Positions 48,764 through 58,125 of a stretch of DNA of 64,000 bases are shown here, one piece after another; positions within the stretch are counted from its first letter, which is position 1, and the number at the start of each line of letters is the position of its first letter. The stretch is taken from assembly GCF_001984215.1 (NCBI RefSeq), contig NZ_CP019420.1:3720001-3784000 (forward strand). Reading direction: 5' to 3'. Both the position numbers and the translations under genes were made by a program. Source of the stretch: Mycobacterium sp. MS1601. Its GTDB lineage: Bacteria > Actinomycetota > Actinomycetes > Mycobacteriales > Mycobacteriaceae. The notes below the pieces were generated by a model, which did no database searches, was not told the origin of the DNA, and saw only the letters and a list, made by a program, of their open reading frames with translations.

Positions 48764-49839
48764 GCGTTGTCTCCCTTGTGAAGTGTGACCTCTACAGTGG
48801 GTGCGGCCGGGTTGTCGAGCCAGCGCACCACCACGAATCCGCGGTGTCGTCCGCCGGTGTCGAGCCAGTGCCCGTACCCGAAATCTCCTGCGGAGATGGC
48901 GATCCGCACCACGCCGTCGGCGTCCGGGGTGACGCCCTTGTTGGTGACGGAGCTGTGTCGGCGGCGGGGCTCGATGCATTCGTGCCAGATGTTCTCCAGC
49001 GCCACGTTCCAGTACCGGGTCTGAGGAGCTTCGAACTTCAGCAGCAGCGTCTGGTCGGGCTCGAGGCGGAACATGCCGAGCATGTAGAGGTTGTCGGGGG
49101 TGGTCTCGGCGGTGCCGAGTGCGGCGGCTTCGGCGGTGATCAGCGTGTTGGGCGCGCTGAGCAGCTCCGGGGCGATGGTGCGGTGCAGTGTGGTGAGCTT
49201 GAGGATGGTCCAGGCCATGGCGGTGAACTGGTCAGCTACCGCCGCATCGGTCACCGGAGTGGGGGGCGGCAGCTCGACGGCGGAGATGTCAAGGGTTGCC
49301 GGGACCTCCGTGGTGGGGTCGGCGATGTACTCGCGGACGACGATCGAGGACGCGTCCTCGGGGATCTCGATCCACAGGGAGTCGCCGATATCCGCGGGCT
49401 TGTGGTGGGAGAACACGAGTGTGAAGGCGCCGGCGGGCAACTCGGTGTCACTGACATAGGCCGCCATCCGGCGGGGGGTGAGGCCGGTGCCGGCGAGGAC
49501 CTGCAGGCCCAGGTAGGCAGTCGTGCCCCTGGTCCCGGTCACGCGGTAGGCCCGGGTGCCGTCGATCATGGCCAGGTGGTAGCTGCCGTCGGGATTGGGA
49601 CCGCCGACCATCCGAGTGGGTGTGCACATGTCGAAGAAGTGGGGGTGGTCGGGATCGGCCTCGACCGACAGTTGGGCGCACAGTGCCGACACCTTGGCGA
49701 CCACGCGCAGGCCCTCCGCGAGCTCGGCTTCGGACTCCGCATCCCGCATCACGATTTCGGTGACGTCGGACAGCATCTTCTGCACCAGATTCCACGAGTG
49801 TCGCGTCAGCGGCGCCGAATTGTCGCTATCGTCAGCCAT
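48760..49839 (-). CDS. DUF1214-domain protein
   Basis: A 359-residue protein with a DUF1214 beta-rich C-terminal region (about 230-350; LLLKFEAPQTRYWNVALEN, GFVVVRWLDNPA). No signal peptide is seen. ATG at 49839 (MADDSDNSAPL) is preferred to one four codons earlier. Coupled by ATGA to the sulfotransferase gene and divergent from a TetR gene, whose promoter region contains GAGAC palindromes. Function not known. Confidence 0.78.
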   Translation of the reverse strand: MADDSDNSAPLTRHSWNLVQKMLSDVTEIVMRDAESEAELAEGLRVVAKVSALCAQLSVEADPDHPHFFDMCTPTRMVGGPNPDGSYHLAMIDGTRAYRVTGTRGTTAYLGLQVLAGTGLTPRRMAAYVSDTELPAGAFTLVFSHHKPADIGDSLWIEIPEDASSIVVREYIADPTTEVPATLDISAVELPPPTPVTDAAVADQFTAMAWTILKLTTLHRTIAPELLSAPNTLITAEAAALGTAETTPDNLYMLGMFRLEPDQTLLLKFEAPQTRYWNVALENIWHECIEPRRRHSSVTNKGVTPDADGVVRIAISAGDFGYGHWLDTGGRHRGFVVVRWLDNPAAPTVEVTLHKGDNA

Positions 49840-49858
49840 GCGAGACAGCATCTCTCAC

Positions 49859-49871
49859 GAGACTCCGTCTC
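49859..49871. promoter_or_regulatory. GAGAC-TCC-GTCTC palindrome between DUF1214 and TetR genes
   Basis: A perfect 5-3-5 inverted repeat, with a nearby GAGA-CAGCA-TCTC (49842-49854), in the 74-base divergent spacer. Likely operator of the TetR protein encoded at 49914, controlling both directions. Inference only. Confidence 0.5.
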
Positions 49872-49913
49872 ATATGCGTTTTTGGTGGATTTGCTGGCAC
49901 GTATAGTTGTCCG

Positions 49914-50498
49914 ATGCCCCAGAGTCTGACTCTGTCTGAACGCAAACGCGTGGCGAACCGAGAGCGCATCGCGTTTGCCGCCGCCTCGCTGGTCCTTGCC
50001 AACGGGCTGTCGGGAACCACCGTCGAGCAGATCTCCGACAGCGCGGAGGTGGGACGAGCGACGTTCTTCCGCTACTTCAACTCCAAAGAAGCCGCCGTCG
50101 CGGAGGGCATCTCGCGACAGTGGATGGACCTGATCACCGCCGCGGTGGCCGCGGCCCCCGCCGAGTTGTCCGCCAGCGAGACGGTGCTGGCTGCTTTTGT
50201 CCAGTTGGCAGAGGGCTTCGAGGCCATCGACGCCCAGGTGCGTGACCTTGCTCAGTTGACCCGCACCTCGCCGGCGCTGAGCGCGTGGACCCTGCAGGTG
50301 TACGTGGGATACGAGACGGTGATCGCCGACCTGGTGGCGCCGCGGTTCGCCGATCTCCGCGCCGACGATCCGCGGCCTCGACTGCTGGGAGCCCTGGCCA
50401 TGGCGTCAGTGCGCATCGCACTCGACGACTGGCTGGATCACGGCGGGTCGCTGCCCGAACGGGTGCAGTCGGCGCTGGGCGCGCTGACGGTCAGCTGA
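49914..50498 (+). CDS. TetR-family transcriptional regulator
   Basis: A 194-residue TetR protein with helix-turn-helix TTVEQISDSAEVGRATFFRY and FNSKEAAVAEG at about residues 35-65. The C-terminal domain resembles the mycofactocin/TetR_C_17-like acyl binding group only in general. Divergent from the DUF1214-sulfotransferase operon, which it probably represses through the GAGAC palindrome. Convergent with pruC. Confidence 0.85.
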   Translation: MPQSLTLSERKRVANRERIAFAAASLVLANGLSGTTVEQISDSAEVGRATFFRYFNSKEAAVAEGISRQWMDLITAAVAAAPAELSASETVLAAFVQLAEGFEAIDAQVRDLAQLTRTSPALSAWTLQVYVGYETVIADLVAPRFADLRADDPRPRLLGALAMASVRIALDDWLDHGGSLPERVQSALGALTVS

Positions 50499-50528
50499 TT
50501 GCCCGCTCGCCGATGCGGCGGGGCCTGG

Positions 50529-52103
50529 CTAAGCGGGAACGGCGCGCAGACTCAGCGAAAGCACCAGGCGCACATCGGGATCCGCCAGTGACGTGGTGAG
50601 TATCTCCTCGATGCGGCGGACCCGGTACCGCACGGTATTGGGATGCACGTGCAGTTCGCGCGCAGCCGCGGCCACATCGCCGAAACTGTCCAGGTAGCAG
50701 CGCAACGTCTCGGCCAGTGCGGCATCCGTCTCGCGCAGCAGTCGCACCCGCGGATCGATCAGGTGCTCGTTGGCACTGAGGAACGTCACCATCTCGTCGA
50801 GCAGTACCGTGGTTCTGGCCTCGGCCAACGACGTCACCGAGCTGCGCATCCCCGGGTGGCGTGCCGCGCTGTCGAGCACGCGGTCCACCTCGGTACGTGC
50901 GCTGCCCACTGCGGTCAGACCCGCCACCGGCGCCGCGATCACCGCCCACAGCTGCAGCCCCAGTTCGGTACGCAGCGCGGTGATGGTGCCGCGAATCCAG
51001 GACATCACCGCTGCCACCCGCGAGGTCCGGGGGAACAGCACATACACCCGTGACCCGTGTGGAGCCACCTGGGCGTCCGCGCGAAACGCACTGGCGCTCA
51101 GCGCCAGCACCTCGGCCAGCCGTGGCGTGGCTGTCGAGGTGTCGAAACCGATCAAAGCCGCCCGGCCGTCGTCGGCTATCCCCAGTTCGCGGGCCACCGC
51201 CGCCACATCGACGTCGTCGTCTCGCAGACCCAGCAATTCGTGCAACCGCACGGTGTGGGTGGACGGGGTGGTGGTCAGCCGCGACATGATGCGTCCGGCC
51301 AGCACCGCGGCACCGCGCAGCACGTCCTCGGCGTCGTCGGCCAGTGGTCGTGAGCCCTGTTGCACCCAGATGGTGCCGGCGAACTGTGGGGCACGCCTGC
51401 TGTCGGGATTCGGTGGGCGGACGCCGACCGCCAGCCGGGGTCGCAGCCCCAACTCGGGGCGCTCGGCCACCCGCACCACCTCGTCGCTGGAGCGCAGCGC
51501 GTCGAAGATGCCCCATTTTCCGATCCAGGCCAGGTGTTCGGCGGGTCCGGCCCGGCCGAGGATCGACAACCTGCGCAGCTCGTCGGCCTCGTCGTTGGAT
51601 GCCGAGTAGGCCAGCACGTGGGATTCGGAGTCCTCGATGCTCACCATGCCGTGAGTGCGGTCCGCGATGGACTGAGCCAGCCCGAACAGATCGGTGCCCG
51701 ACTCGCCCAGCGAATCACCGTGGTGGTCGAACACGTGGATGATCAAGCGGTACAACCGTTCCCACCGGGCGCGGGGGTCGACAGCCACCACTGCGGTCCC
51801 GGCCGCTGTGGCGGCAGCCACCAGTTGCTTCGACGGTTGCTTGATGAACACCGCGATGGGTGCGCGGTCGCGGGTCTGCTTGCGCAGCCAGTCCACCGCG
51901 TCGTCGTCGCCGAGTCCCAGCAACAGGAACACGTCTGCGGACCTGGCGGCCTTCGCCAGGCCCAGCCGGACATCGTCGGTGTCGATCAGCGCCGCCGATC
52001 CCACCGCGGCATCGAGGCCGCGGGGTGCCTGCACCAGGCTGACCATTGTGGCGTCGAGCGCCAGGAGCAGCTGGCCCAAGCCGAGGCCGGCCGCGGAACC
52101 CAT
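50529..52103 (-). CDS. pruC: PucR/CdaR-family regulator PruC of proline catabolism
   Basis: A 524-residue regulator. An N-terminal sensory region (about 1-270) and GGDEF-like middle are followed by the PucR C-terminal helix-turn-helix FGDVAAAARELHVHPNTVRY and RVRRIEEIL (about 475-505). It is divergent from pruA-pruB as M. tuberculosis Rv1186c is from Rv1187-Rv1188; in mycobacteria this protein activates the proline-utilisation genes. ATG at 52103 lies 81 bases from the pruA start. Confidence 0.85.
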   Translation of the reverse strand: MGSAAGLGLGQLLLALDATMVSLVQAPRGLDAAVGSAALIDTDDVRLGLAKAARSADVFLLLGLGDDDAVDWLRKQTRDRAPIAVFIKQPSKQLVAAATAAGTAVVAVDPRARWERLYRLIIHVFDHHGDSLGESGTDLFGLAQSIADRTHGMVSIEDSESHVLAYSASNDEADELRRLSILGRAGPAEHLAWIGKWGIFDALRSSDEVVRVAERPELGLRPRLAVGVRPPNPDSRRAPQFAGTIWVQQGSRPLADDAEDVLRGAAVLAGRIMSRLTTTPSTHTVRLHELLGLRDDDVDVAAVARELGIADDGRAALIGFDTSTATPRLAEVLALSASAFRADAQVAPHGSRVYVLFPRTSRVAAVMSWIRGTITALRTELGLQLWAVIAAPVAGLTAVGSARTEVDRVLDSAARHPGMRSSVTSLAEARTTVLLDEMVTFLSANEHLIDPRVRLLRETDAALAETLRCYLDSFGDVAAAARELHVHPNTVRYRVRRIEEILTTSLADPDVRLVLSLSLRAVPA

Positions 52104-52134
52104 TGGCCGATTCTACTATCTGAGGCAAGGATGT

Positions 52135-52150
52135 TTGGCTGATCGGCTAA
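52135..52150. promoter_or_regulatory. Imperfect palindrome in the pruC-pruA spacer
   Basis: TTGGCTGATCGGCTAA is a 12-of-16 palindrome; a related TTGGCCGAT lies at 52103-52111 over the pruC start. It is a candidate PruC site by position only. Confidence 0.35.
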
Positions 52151-52184
52151 GCGTGCAGCGTGGCGGCTGCGGGAACCTAGTGAC

Positions 52185-53812
52185 ATGGACGCCATCACCG
52201 CAGTTCCGCCGGCCACCAACGAACCGGTCCATGAGTACGCCCCCGGCTCTGCTGAACGCGGCCGGCTCACCGCCGCCCTGCGCGACCTGGCCGTCGAACC
52301 CCGCGACCTGCCTCACGTGATCGGCGGTGCCCACCGCATGGGGGACGGTGCCCGCATCGACGTGGTGCAGCCCCACAACCACCACGCCGTGCTGGGCACC
52401 CTGACCAATGCCGGGACGACGGAGGCCGCCGCCGCCGTCGACGCCGCACTGGCTGCCAAGGCCGCCTGGGCGGACACGTCCTTCGACGAGCGGGCCGCGG
52501 TTTTCCTGCGCGCCGCCGACCTGCTGGCCGGACCGTGGCGAGAAACCATCGCCGCCGCCACCATGTTGGGCCAGTCCAAGACCGCCTATCAGGCCGAGAT
52601 CGACGCCCCATGTGAACTCGTGGACTTCTGGCGCTTCAACGTCGCCTTCGCCCGTCAGATCATGCAGCAGCAACCGGCCAGCGGCCCCGGGGTGTGGAAC
52701 CGCACCGACTACCGGCCGTTGGAGGGATTCGTCTACGCCGTCACTCCGTTCAACTTCACCGCCATCGCGGGCAACCTGCCCACCGCCCCGGCACTGATGG
52801 GGAACACAGTGGTGTGGAAACCGTCTGTCACCCAGAGCTTTTCGGCCTATCTGACCATGCAGGTGCTCGAGGCCGCGGGCTTGCCGCCCGGTGTCATCAA
52901 CCTCGTCACCGGTGACGGCTACGCCGTCTCCGACGTGGCGCTGTCCGACCCCCGGCTGGCCGGCATACACTTCACCGGTTCCACCGCCACTTTCCAGCAC
53001 CTGTGGAAGGAGGTCGGTACGAACATCAACCGGTACCACACCTACCCCGACTGGTCGGTGAGACCGGCGGCAAGGACTTTGTGGTGGCGCACAGCAGCGC
53101 CCGCCCGGAGGTGTTGCAGACTGCCCTGATTCGCGGAGCCTTCGACTACCAGGGGCAGAAATGCTCGGCCGCTTCGCGGGCGTTCATCCCGCGGTCGGTG
53201 TGGGCCCGGATTGGTGATGACTTCCTCAGCGCCACCGAGGCGCTGAGCTACGGCGACGTCACCGATCTGTCCCACTACGGAGGCGCGCTCATCGATGAGC
53301 GGGCGTTCGCCAAAAACGTCGCCGCCATCGAACGGGCCAAGGGCGCGGCCGGAGTGACGGTGGCCGCGGGCGGTGAATACGACGACAGCGAAGGCTATTT
53401 CGTCCGCCCCACGGTGCTGTTGTCCGACGATCCCCGCGACGAGGCCTTCTCGACGGAGTACTTCGGGCCCATCCTCGCGGTGCACGTGTACCCCGACGAC
53501 CAGTACCGCGACATCCTCGGCGTCATCGACACCGGCTCGAAATACGGTCTCACCGGCGCGGTGATCGCCGATGACAGGGCAGCGATTGTCGAAGCCGAGA
53601 ACCGGTTGCGTTACGCCGCTGGCAACTTCTACGTCAATGACAAGCCCACCGGCGCGGTGGTGGGGCAGCAGCCCTTCGGCGGATCGCGGGCCTCGGGCAC
53701 CAACGACAAGGCCGGTTCGTCGCTGAACCTGCTGCGCTGGACGTCGGCGCGCTCCATCAAGGAGACCTTCGTGGCACCGACCCGGCACACCTACCCGCAC
53801 ATGGAGCCATGA
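52185..53812 (+). pseudogene. pruA: 1-pyrroline-5-carboxylate dehydrogenase PruA (RocA), frameshifted
   Basis: An aldehyde dehydrogenase that oxidises pyrroline-5-carboxylate semialdehyde to glutamate with NAD, second step of proline breakdown. Reading starts at ATG 52185 and is normal (FTGSTATFQHLWKEVG) to about 53045, where the frame changes: homology continues in another frame with PRLVGETGGKDFVVAH (catalytic Glu) and FDYQGQKCSAASR (catalytic Cys) up to the TGA at 53810-53812. One extra C in the CCCC run at 53045-53048 restores a single frame of about 542 residues. Either a pseudogene or a sequence error; everything else is intact and the coupled pruB is intact. Confidence 0.88.
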
Positions 53813-54774
53813 TGTCCCTCTTCGCGAAAGTCGCCCGCCCCACGATCCTGGCGGCCGGCCGGTCCTCTCGCCTGCGCCGCACCGCCGAACGGGTACAACT
53901 CACCCGCACCGTGGTCAACCGCTTCGTCCCCGGTGAGTCGATTGGCGACGTGATGGATTCCGTTGCTGTGCTGCGGGACTCGAAACGGTTCGTCACCATC
54001 GACTACTTGGGTGAGGACGTCGCCGACACTGACGCAGCAGACGCCACGGTGGCCGCCTACCTGCAACTACTCGATGCGCTGGGCGAACGTGCCGAGACGG
54101 CAGTCGGACCGCAACCACTCGAGGTGTCGCTGAAGCTGTCCGCACTGGGGCAGGCGCTCCCGCGCGACGGCGCCAAGATCGCGCTGGAGAATGCCCACAC
54201 CATCTGCGCCAAGGCGCGCGACGTCGGCGCCTGGGTGACGGTGGACGCCGAAGACCACACCACCACCGACTCGACGCTGTCCATCGTGCGAGACCTGCGC
54301 GTCGAGTTCGACTGGCTGGGCACGGTTCTGCAGTCCTACCTGCGGCGCACCAGGGCCGACTGTGCCGAGTTCGCCGCCTCCGGCGCCCGGATCCGGTTGT
54401 GCAAGGGCGCATATGACGAACCGGCGTCGGTGGCGTTCCGCGACGCCGACGACGTCACCGACTCGTATGTGACGTGCCTGCGAATCCTGATGGAGGGCCG
54501 GGGTTATCCGATGGTGGCCTCGCACGATCCCGAGATCCTCGACCTGGTGCCCGGCCTGGCCCGTGAATACGGACGTGGTACCGATGAATTCGAATACCAG
54601 ATGCTGTACGGCATCCGGGATGCCGAGCAGCGTCGCCTGACCATGCGCGGTGACCACCTGCGAGTGTATGTGCCCTTCGGCACCGAGTGGTACGGCTACT
54701 TCGTCCGCCGCCTCGCAGAGCGTCCGGCCAACCTGACGTTCTTCCTGCGGGCACTGGGGGAGCGCCGACGGTAG
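53809..54774 (+). CDS. pruB: Proline dehydrogenase PruB
   Basis: A 321-residue FAD enzyme with the PRODH TIM-barrel fold. It oxidises proline to pyrroline-5-carboxylate and passes electrons to the respiratory chain. Family motifs seen are VSLKLSALGQALP, VTVDAEDHTTTDSTL, RIRLCKGAYDEPASVAF and EFEYQMLYGIRDAEQRRL. The monofunctional form is usual in mycobacteria (Rv1188). Its ATGATG overlaps the pruA stop, indicating coupling. Confidence 0.9.
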   Translation: MMSLFAKVARPTILAAGRSSRLRRTAERVQLTRTVVNRFVPGESIGDVMDSVAVLRDSKRFVTIDYLGEDVADTDAADATVAAYLQLLDALGERAETAVGPQPLEVSLKLSALGQALPRDGAKIALENAHTICAKARDVGAWVTVDAEDHTTTDSTLSIVRDLRVEFDWLGTVLQSYLRRTRADCAEFAASGARIRLCKGAYDEPASVAFRDADDVTDSYVTCLRILMEGRGYPMVASHDPEILDLVPGLAREYGRGTDEFEYQMLYGIRDAEQRRLTMRGDHLRVYVPFGTEWYGYFVRRLAERPANLTFFLRALGERRR

Positions 54775-54788
54775 GTAGGCTCATCGGC

Positions 54789-55649
54789 GTGACCTCGCTT
54801 CCGGGTGCCGGCCTGCTGGGCGACGACGTGATGGTGACGACGCCCGGCGGCCGGCGACTGCGCACCATGGTCGACGGTGACGGCGACACGTTGGTGGTAC
54901 TGGAAGCGGGGCTGGGAGCCAGCGCGTTGTATTGGCACGCCGTTGTCCAGTTGCTGCGCAATGATTTCCGCGTGGTGGCCTACGACCGGGCGGGCATGGG
55001 TGGCAGTGATCCGTTCGACGGGCGCCGCACGCTGGATGTCCTGGCAGCAGATCTCCGCTCCGTCATCGACGCCTTCCCGCACCGGAGGGCGATCCTGGTG
55101 GGGCACAGTTGGGGCGGTCCGATCGTGCGGGTGGCCGCGGTCGGGCGTGACGATGTGGCCGGGCTGGTGCTGGTGGATCAAAGTGATGAGAACGACCCGA
55201 TGTTCTTCGAGCCAGCCGTGCGGTGGCAGTTCGCAGTGCAGTCCCGGGTCGTTGTTCCGTTGGCGCGGTTGGGACTGCTGGCGCGCATGGCCCGTTCGAG
55301 CCTCGAGCGGCTGCCGCAGCGGCTGCGTCAGGCGGTGGTCGAGTCGTCCTACAGCCCACGCGCCGCCGCGGCGGTGGCCGCCGAGGAACGCGAGGTGGTC
55401 TCCGAGTTGTCGGGACTACTGCAGCGCCCCTTGGCTTTCGGCGATCTCCCGATCCGGGTGATCTCCGGTCAACGGGCCGGTCGGTTCGAACGGCGCATGC
55501 GCGCGGAACTGGTGCGCGCGCATCTGGCGACCGCGCAGGCACATGCGGGCGCCGAATACGTTCCCGCCCGCACTGCCGGGCACATGGTCCCCATCAGTGA
55601 ACCGGAGCTCATTGCGGCCCAAGTGATCGAGGTGGCTCAGGCGGGGTAG
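54789..55649 (+). CDS. Alpha/beta hydrolase (Rv1190-like)
   Basis: A 286-residue alpha/beta hydrolase. The nucleophile elbow is ILVGHSWGGPIVRVA, the oxyanion region LEAGLGASALYWH, and the catalytic His is in ARTAGHMVPISEPELI. A lid region sits at about 130-200. GTG at 54789 is used; the gene begins 14 bases after pruB, as Rv1190 follows the proline genes (minus sigI, which I do not find). Substrate unknown. Confidence 0.8.
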   Translation: MTSLPGAGLLGDDVMVTTPGGRRLRTMVDGDGDTLVVLEAGLGASALYWHAVVQLLRNDFRVVAYDRAGMGGSDPFDGRRTLDVLAADLRSVIDAFPHRRAILVGHSWGGPIVRVAAVGRDDVAGLVLVDQSDENDPMFFEPAVRWQFAVQSRVVVPLARLGLLARMARSSLERLPQRLRQAVVESSYSPRAAAAVAAEEREVVSELSGLLQRPLAFGDLPIRVISGQRAGRFERRMRAELVRAHLATAQAHAGAEYVPARTAGHMVPISEPELIAAQVIEVAQAG

Positions 55650-56146
55650 GCCGCCACCGGCATGATGACGTTGCCGCGGCAGGCGCCGGCGAGGATGTCG
55701 GTGTGCCAAGTGCCCTGCAACGAGCCATCGGGCTGCGGTGTGTAGAACACCCACGACTGCGCGGGACTGAACAGTCGCGGGGCGCCCTCGCCGTGGTAGC
55801 ACTCCCACTGCCAGTCGTAGGCGAACATCCACTGCGTTCCGTCCCACACGTACCGCTGCGGTTGTGGAATGGTCGGGTTGCTCGGGGCGGGGCCGTCGAC
55901 GACGGTGGCCACGCAGCGAGACGAGCACTGCGTGACGAAGGTGTACTGGGCGCTGAAATTCGGCTCGGGCTGCTGTGCCGCCGCGCTGGTACCCGCCTTC
56001 TGCGCGGCGTATGTCACCACGGTGAACCGTCCCGACCAGTTTTGACCCGCCGCGTGCGCGGTGACCACCGACGTGCCCATACCCGCGGTGATCGCCAGCA
56101 CGGCGATCACCGCGCGCCACTGGGTGCGCAGACGACGGACGGCCAT
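55637..56146 (-). CDS. Conserved secreted protein, four Cys
   Basis: A 169-residue exported protein. ATG at 56146 gives signal peptide MAVRRLRTQWRAVIAVLAIT, cut after AHA. The mature chain WSGRFTVVTYAAQKAGTSAA has Cys in TQCSSRCVA and ECYHGEG and AGACRGN, and many Trp/Tyr, typical of mycobacterial small cell-wall proteins. I recognise no named family. Convergent overlap of 13 bases with the hydrolase gene. Confidence 0.72.
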   Translation of the reverse strand: MAVRRLRTQWRAVIAVLAITAGMGTSVVTAHAAGQNWSGRFTVVTYAAQKAGTSAAAQQPEPNFSAQYTFVTQCSSRCVATVVDGPAPSNPTIPQPQRYVWDGTQWMFAYDWQWECYHGEGAPRLFSPAQSWVFYTPQPDGSLQGTWHTDILAGACRGNVIMPVAAYPA

Positions 56147-56719
56147 GTTGTTCCCTATGCTCGGTGCTCGAAACACCACCGTAATAGCCGCATCTGACCG
56201 AATTCCGCCTGGAATCGACGCCGTCGTCAGTCGTTATGGAGTCGATGCACGACGGTGTCGGTGGCGTTGCCGGAGCGGAGAACCGGGGCAGGTTGCGCCG
56301 CCGCGGCGGCCTGCAGCCGTCGGGAATGCCCATCCGTAGGGGGCAGTACATGCTCCACCGCGGTGTGCGCGGCTTGTTCTTCTGGTCGGGTGGCCGGTGT
56401 TCAACCCTCTCGACGACCGCGCGGTGCCGCGGCTGGAGTATCGGCACTGTCAGACCTGCAGTGCAGCAGAGCTTTTGGAGCGCGCACTGCGTACTGCGCG
56501 CTGCTGCAGGCCACACCGCTGGTGCCCGCACTGCCGCCGGCCGGGGCGTGGACCAGCGTCAAAACAAGGGGTGGGATGCCGCCCCACCTGGCGTATTGCT
56601 TATATGGTGAGTATATGTTCATATTGTAAGCGTGACGTGGTTCGCGTCACACCCCGCGTAACGTGAGCCGGGGGTCATGCATCCGCACCACCGTTGGTGC
56701 GAATTGATGGAGAAAGCGC
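56147..56719. other. 573-base region without a supported gene
   Basis: Several short frames exist on both strands, including a Cys-rich one at 56397-56666 (RHCQTCSAAEL, CCRPHRWCPHC) that begins at GTG without a ribosome site and runs through an AT-rich promoter-like stretch. I do not accept it as a gene, though a decayed zinc-finger gene is possible. The right end (56598-56719) is the promoter and leader of the gntP operon, with a ribosome site GGAGAAAG before 56720. Confidence 0.45.
56598..56631. promoter_or_regulatory. AT-rich palindromic promoter element of the gntP operon
   Basis: GCTTA (56598-56602) pairs with TAAGC (56627-56631), and ATATG (56602-56606) with CATAT (56620-56624), around a central TGAGTATATGTT. 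It lies 90 bases before the gntP ATG. Candidate operator or promoter; the IclR protein at 60342 is the nearest regulator. Confidence 0.5.
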
Positions 56720-58099
56720 ATGTCAGACATCGCGATCATGATCAACACGGCTGTCGCCATCCTGGCCGTCGTCGTGCTGATCGTTCGGTTCAAGTTCAAC
56801 CCGGTGGTGGCTCTGGTACTCGGGTCGCTCTACCTGGGCCTGTCCACCAAGCTCGGCATCGAGCAGACCATCGATGCCGTCACCGGGGGCTTCGGTGAGA
56901 TCATGGCCGAGGTCGGTTTGCTGATCGCCTTCGGCGTCCTGATGGGCGCCATGCTGCAGGAGATGGGTGCCATCCAGCGCCTGGTCGCGACGCTGCTGAA
57001 AGTGTTCGGCCCCAAACGGATGCCGTATGCGATGTCCTTGACCATCGCCACCTTCCTGCAGTCGATCTTCCTCGACGTGCTGCTGGTGATGTCTGCTCCA
57101 CTGGCCCGCGACCTGTCCAAGAAGATCGGCAAGAACGGCACCGCCCGGATGGCCACCGCGATGGCGATCGGGCTGGAGTGCGGCATCGTCTTGACCGTCC
57201 CCGGCGTCGCCGCGCTGGCACTCGCCGGTGTGCTCGGCGTGCCGCTGGGCAAGATGCTGCTCTTCGGTGTCGCGCTGGTGATCCCGACAGTCGCGATCTC
57301 GGTGGCCATCATGTCGTTCCTGTTCAACCATGGCTGGTGGGACCCCGAGAAGGACGAGCAGGAGTTCCTGGGCGGCGAACCCGAGCCAGACGGCTCGGAG
57401 ACCTCGCCGGCAGGCGGTGTCGCCGTGGCCACCAAACCCACCCGCGTGCGTGCCCACACCCCGTTGATCGTCATCTTCGGGCCACTGCTGATGTCGCTTC
57501 TGCTGATCGCGACCGGCGCCATTCTCGACGTCGCCGGCATCCACACCCCGGTGGTGACTTTCCTGTCACAGCCCGTTGTGGCCTTGCTGCTCGGTCTCAT
57601 CGGCACCAGCCTGATCGGACGGTATGCCTTCGGCGCCCAGCACATCGAGCGCGCCATCGCCACCGGCTTCAAAGAGAGCGGTCAGATCCTCATCCTCACC
57701 GGTGTCGGTGGATCGTTGGCCGCGACCATCAAGGCCACCGGACTCGGTGACATCCTGGGGCAGTACTTCACCGCCAGTCACGCTGCGCCGCTGCTGATGG
57801 TGTGGGCGGTGGCCGCAGTGCTGCACATTGCCGTCGGCTCGGTCACCATCTCGGCGATCACGGCAGCGGGCATCCTGGCGCCGGTGGTCCCGATCCTCGG
57901 CATCGACCCGGTGATGCTGGCACTTGCGGCCGGCGCGGGCTCGCTGTTCGCCGTCCACGTCACCAGCAACACCTTCTGGCTGCTGCAGTCGCTGCTGGGG
58001 CAGAGTTCCCGCGGCACGCTCAAAACCTGCACCGTCGGCGTCTCGGTGGCGTCCGTGGTGGCCATCCTGTTGATCCTGCCGATGAGCGCGCTGGTCTGA
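56720..58099 (+). CDS. GntP-family carboxylate/gluconate permease
   Basis: A 459-residue membrane transporter with about 12 helices. MLQEMGAIQRLVATLLKVFG and FLQSIFLDVLLVMSAPLARD and the late ASHAAPLLMVWAVAAVLHIA with GSVTISAITAAGIL are typical of GntP proteins, H+ symporters for gluconate and other hydroxy-carboxylates. ATG follows GGAGAAAGCGC. The following genes suggest the substrate is a hydroxy- or methyl-dicarboxylate that is made into a CoA ester, rather than gluconate (no kinase is present). Confidence 0.85.
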   Translation: MSDIAIMINTAVAILAVVVLIVRFKFNPVVALVLGSLYLGLSTKLGIEQTIDAVTGGFGEIMAEVGLLIAFGVLMGAMLQEMGAIQRLVATLLKVFGPKRMPYAMSLTIATFLQSIFLDVLLVMSAPLARDLSKKIGKNGTARMATAMAIGLECGIVLTVPGVAALALAGVLGVPLGKMLLFGVALVIPTVAISVAIMSFLFNHGWWDPEKDEQEFLGGEPEPDGSETSPAGGVAVATKPTRVRAHTPLIVIFGPLLMSLLLIATGAILDVAGIHTPVVTFLSQPVVALLLGLIGTSLIGRYAFGAQHIERAIATGFKESGQILILTGVGGSLAATIKATGLGDILGQYFTASHAAPLLMVWAVAAVLHIAVGSVTISAITAAGILAPVVPILGIDPVMLALAAGAGSLFAVHVTSNTFWLLQSLLGQSSRGTLKTCTVGVSVASVVAILLILPMSALV

Positions 58100-58125
58100 C
58101 CAGCTGCAGAAGAGGAGGAAAGTTG

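Noticed and set aside
54775..54788. sigI expected after the proline genes by M. tuberculosis order
   Set aside because: Only 14 bases separate pruB from the hydrolase start, so the sigma factor is absent at this place.
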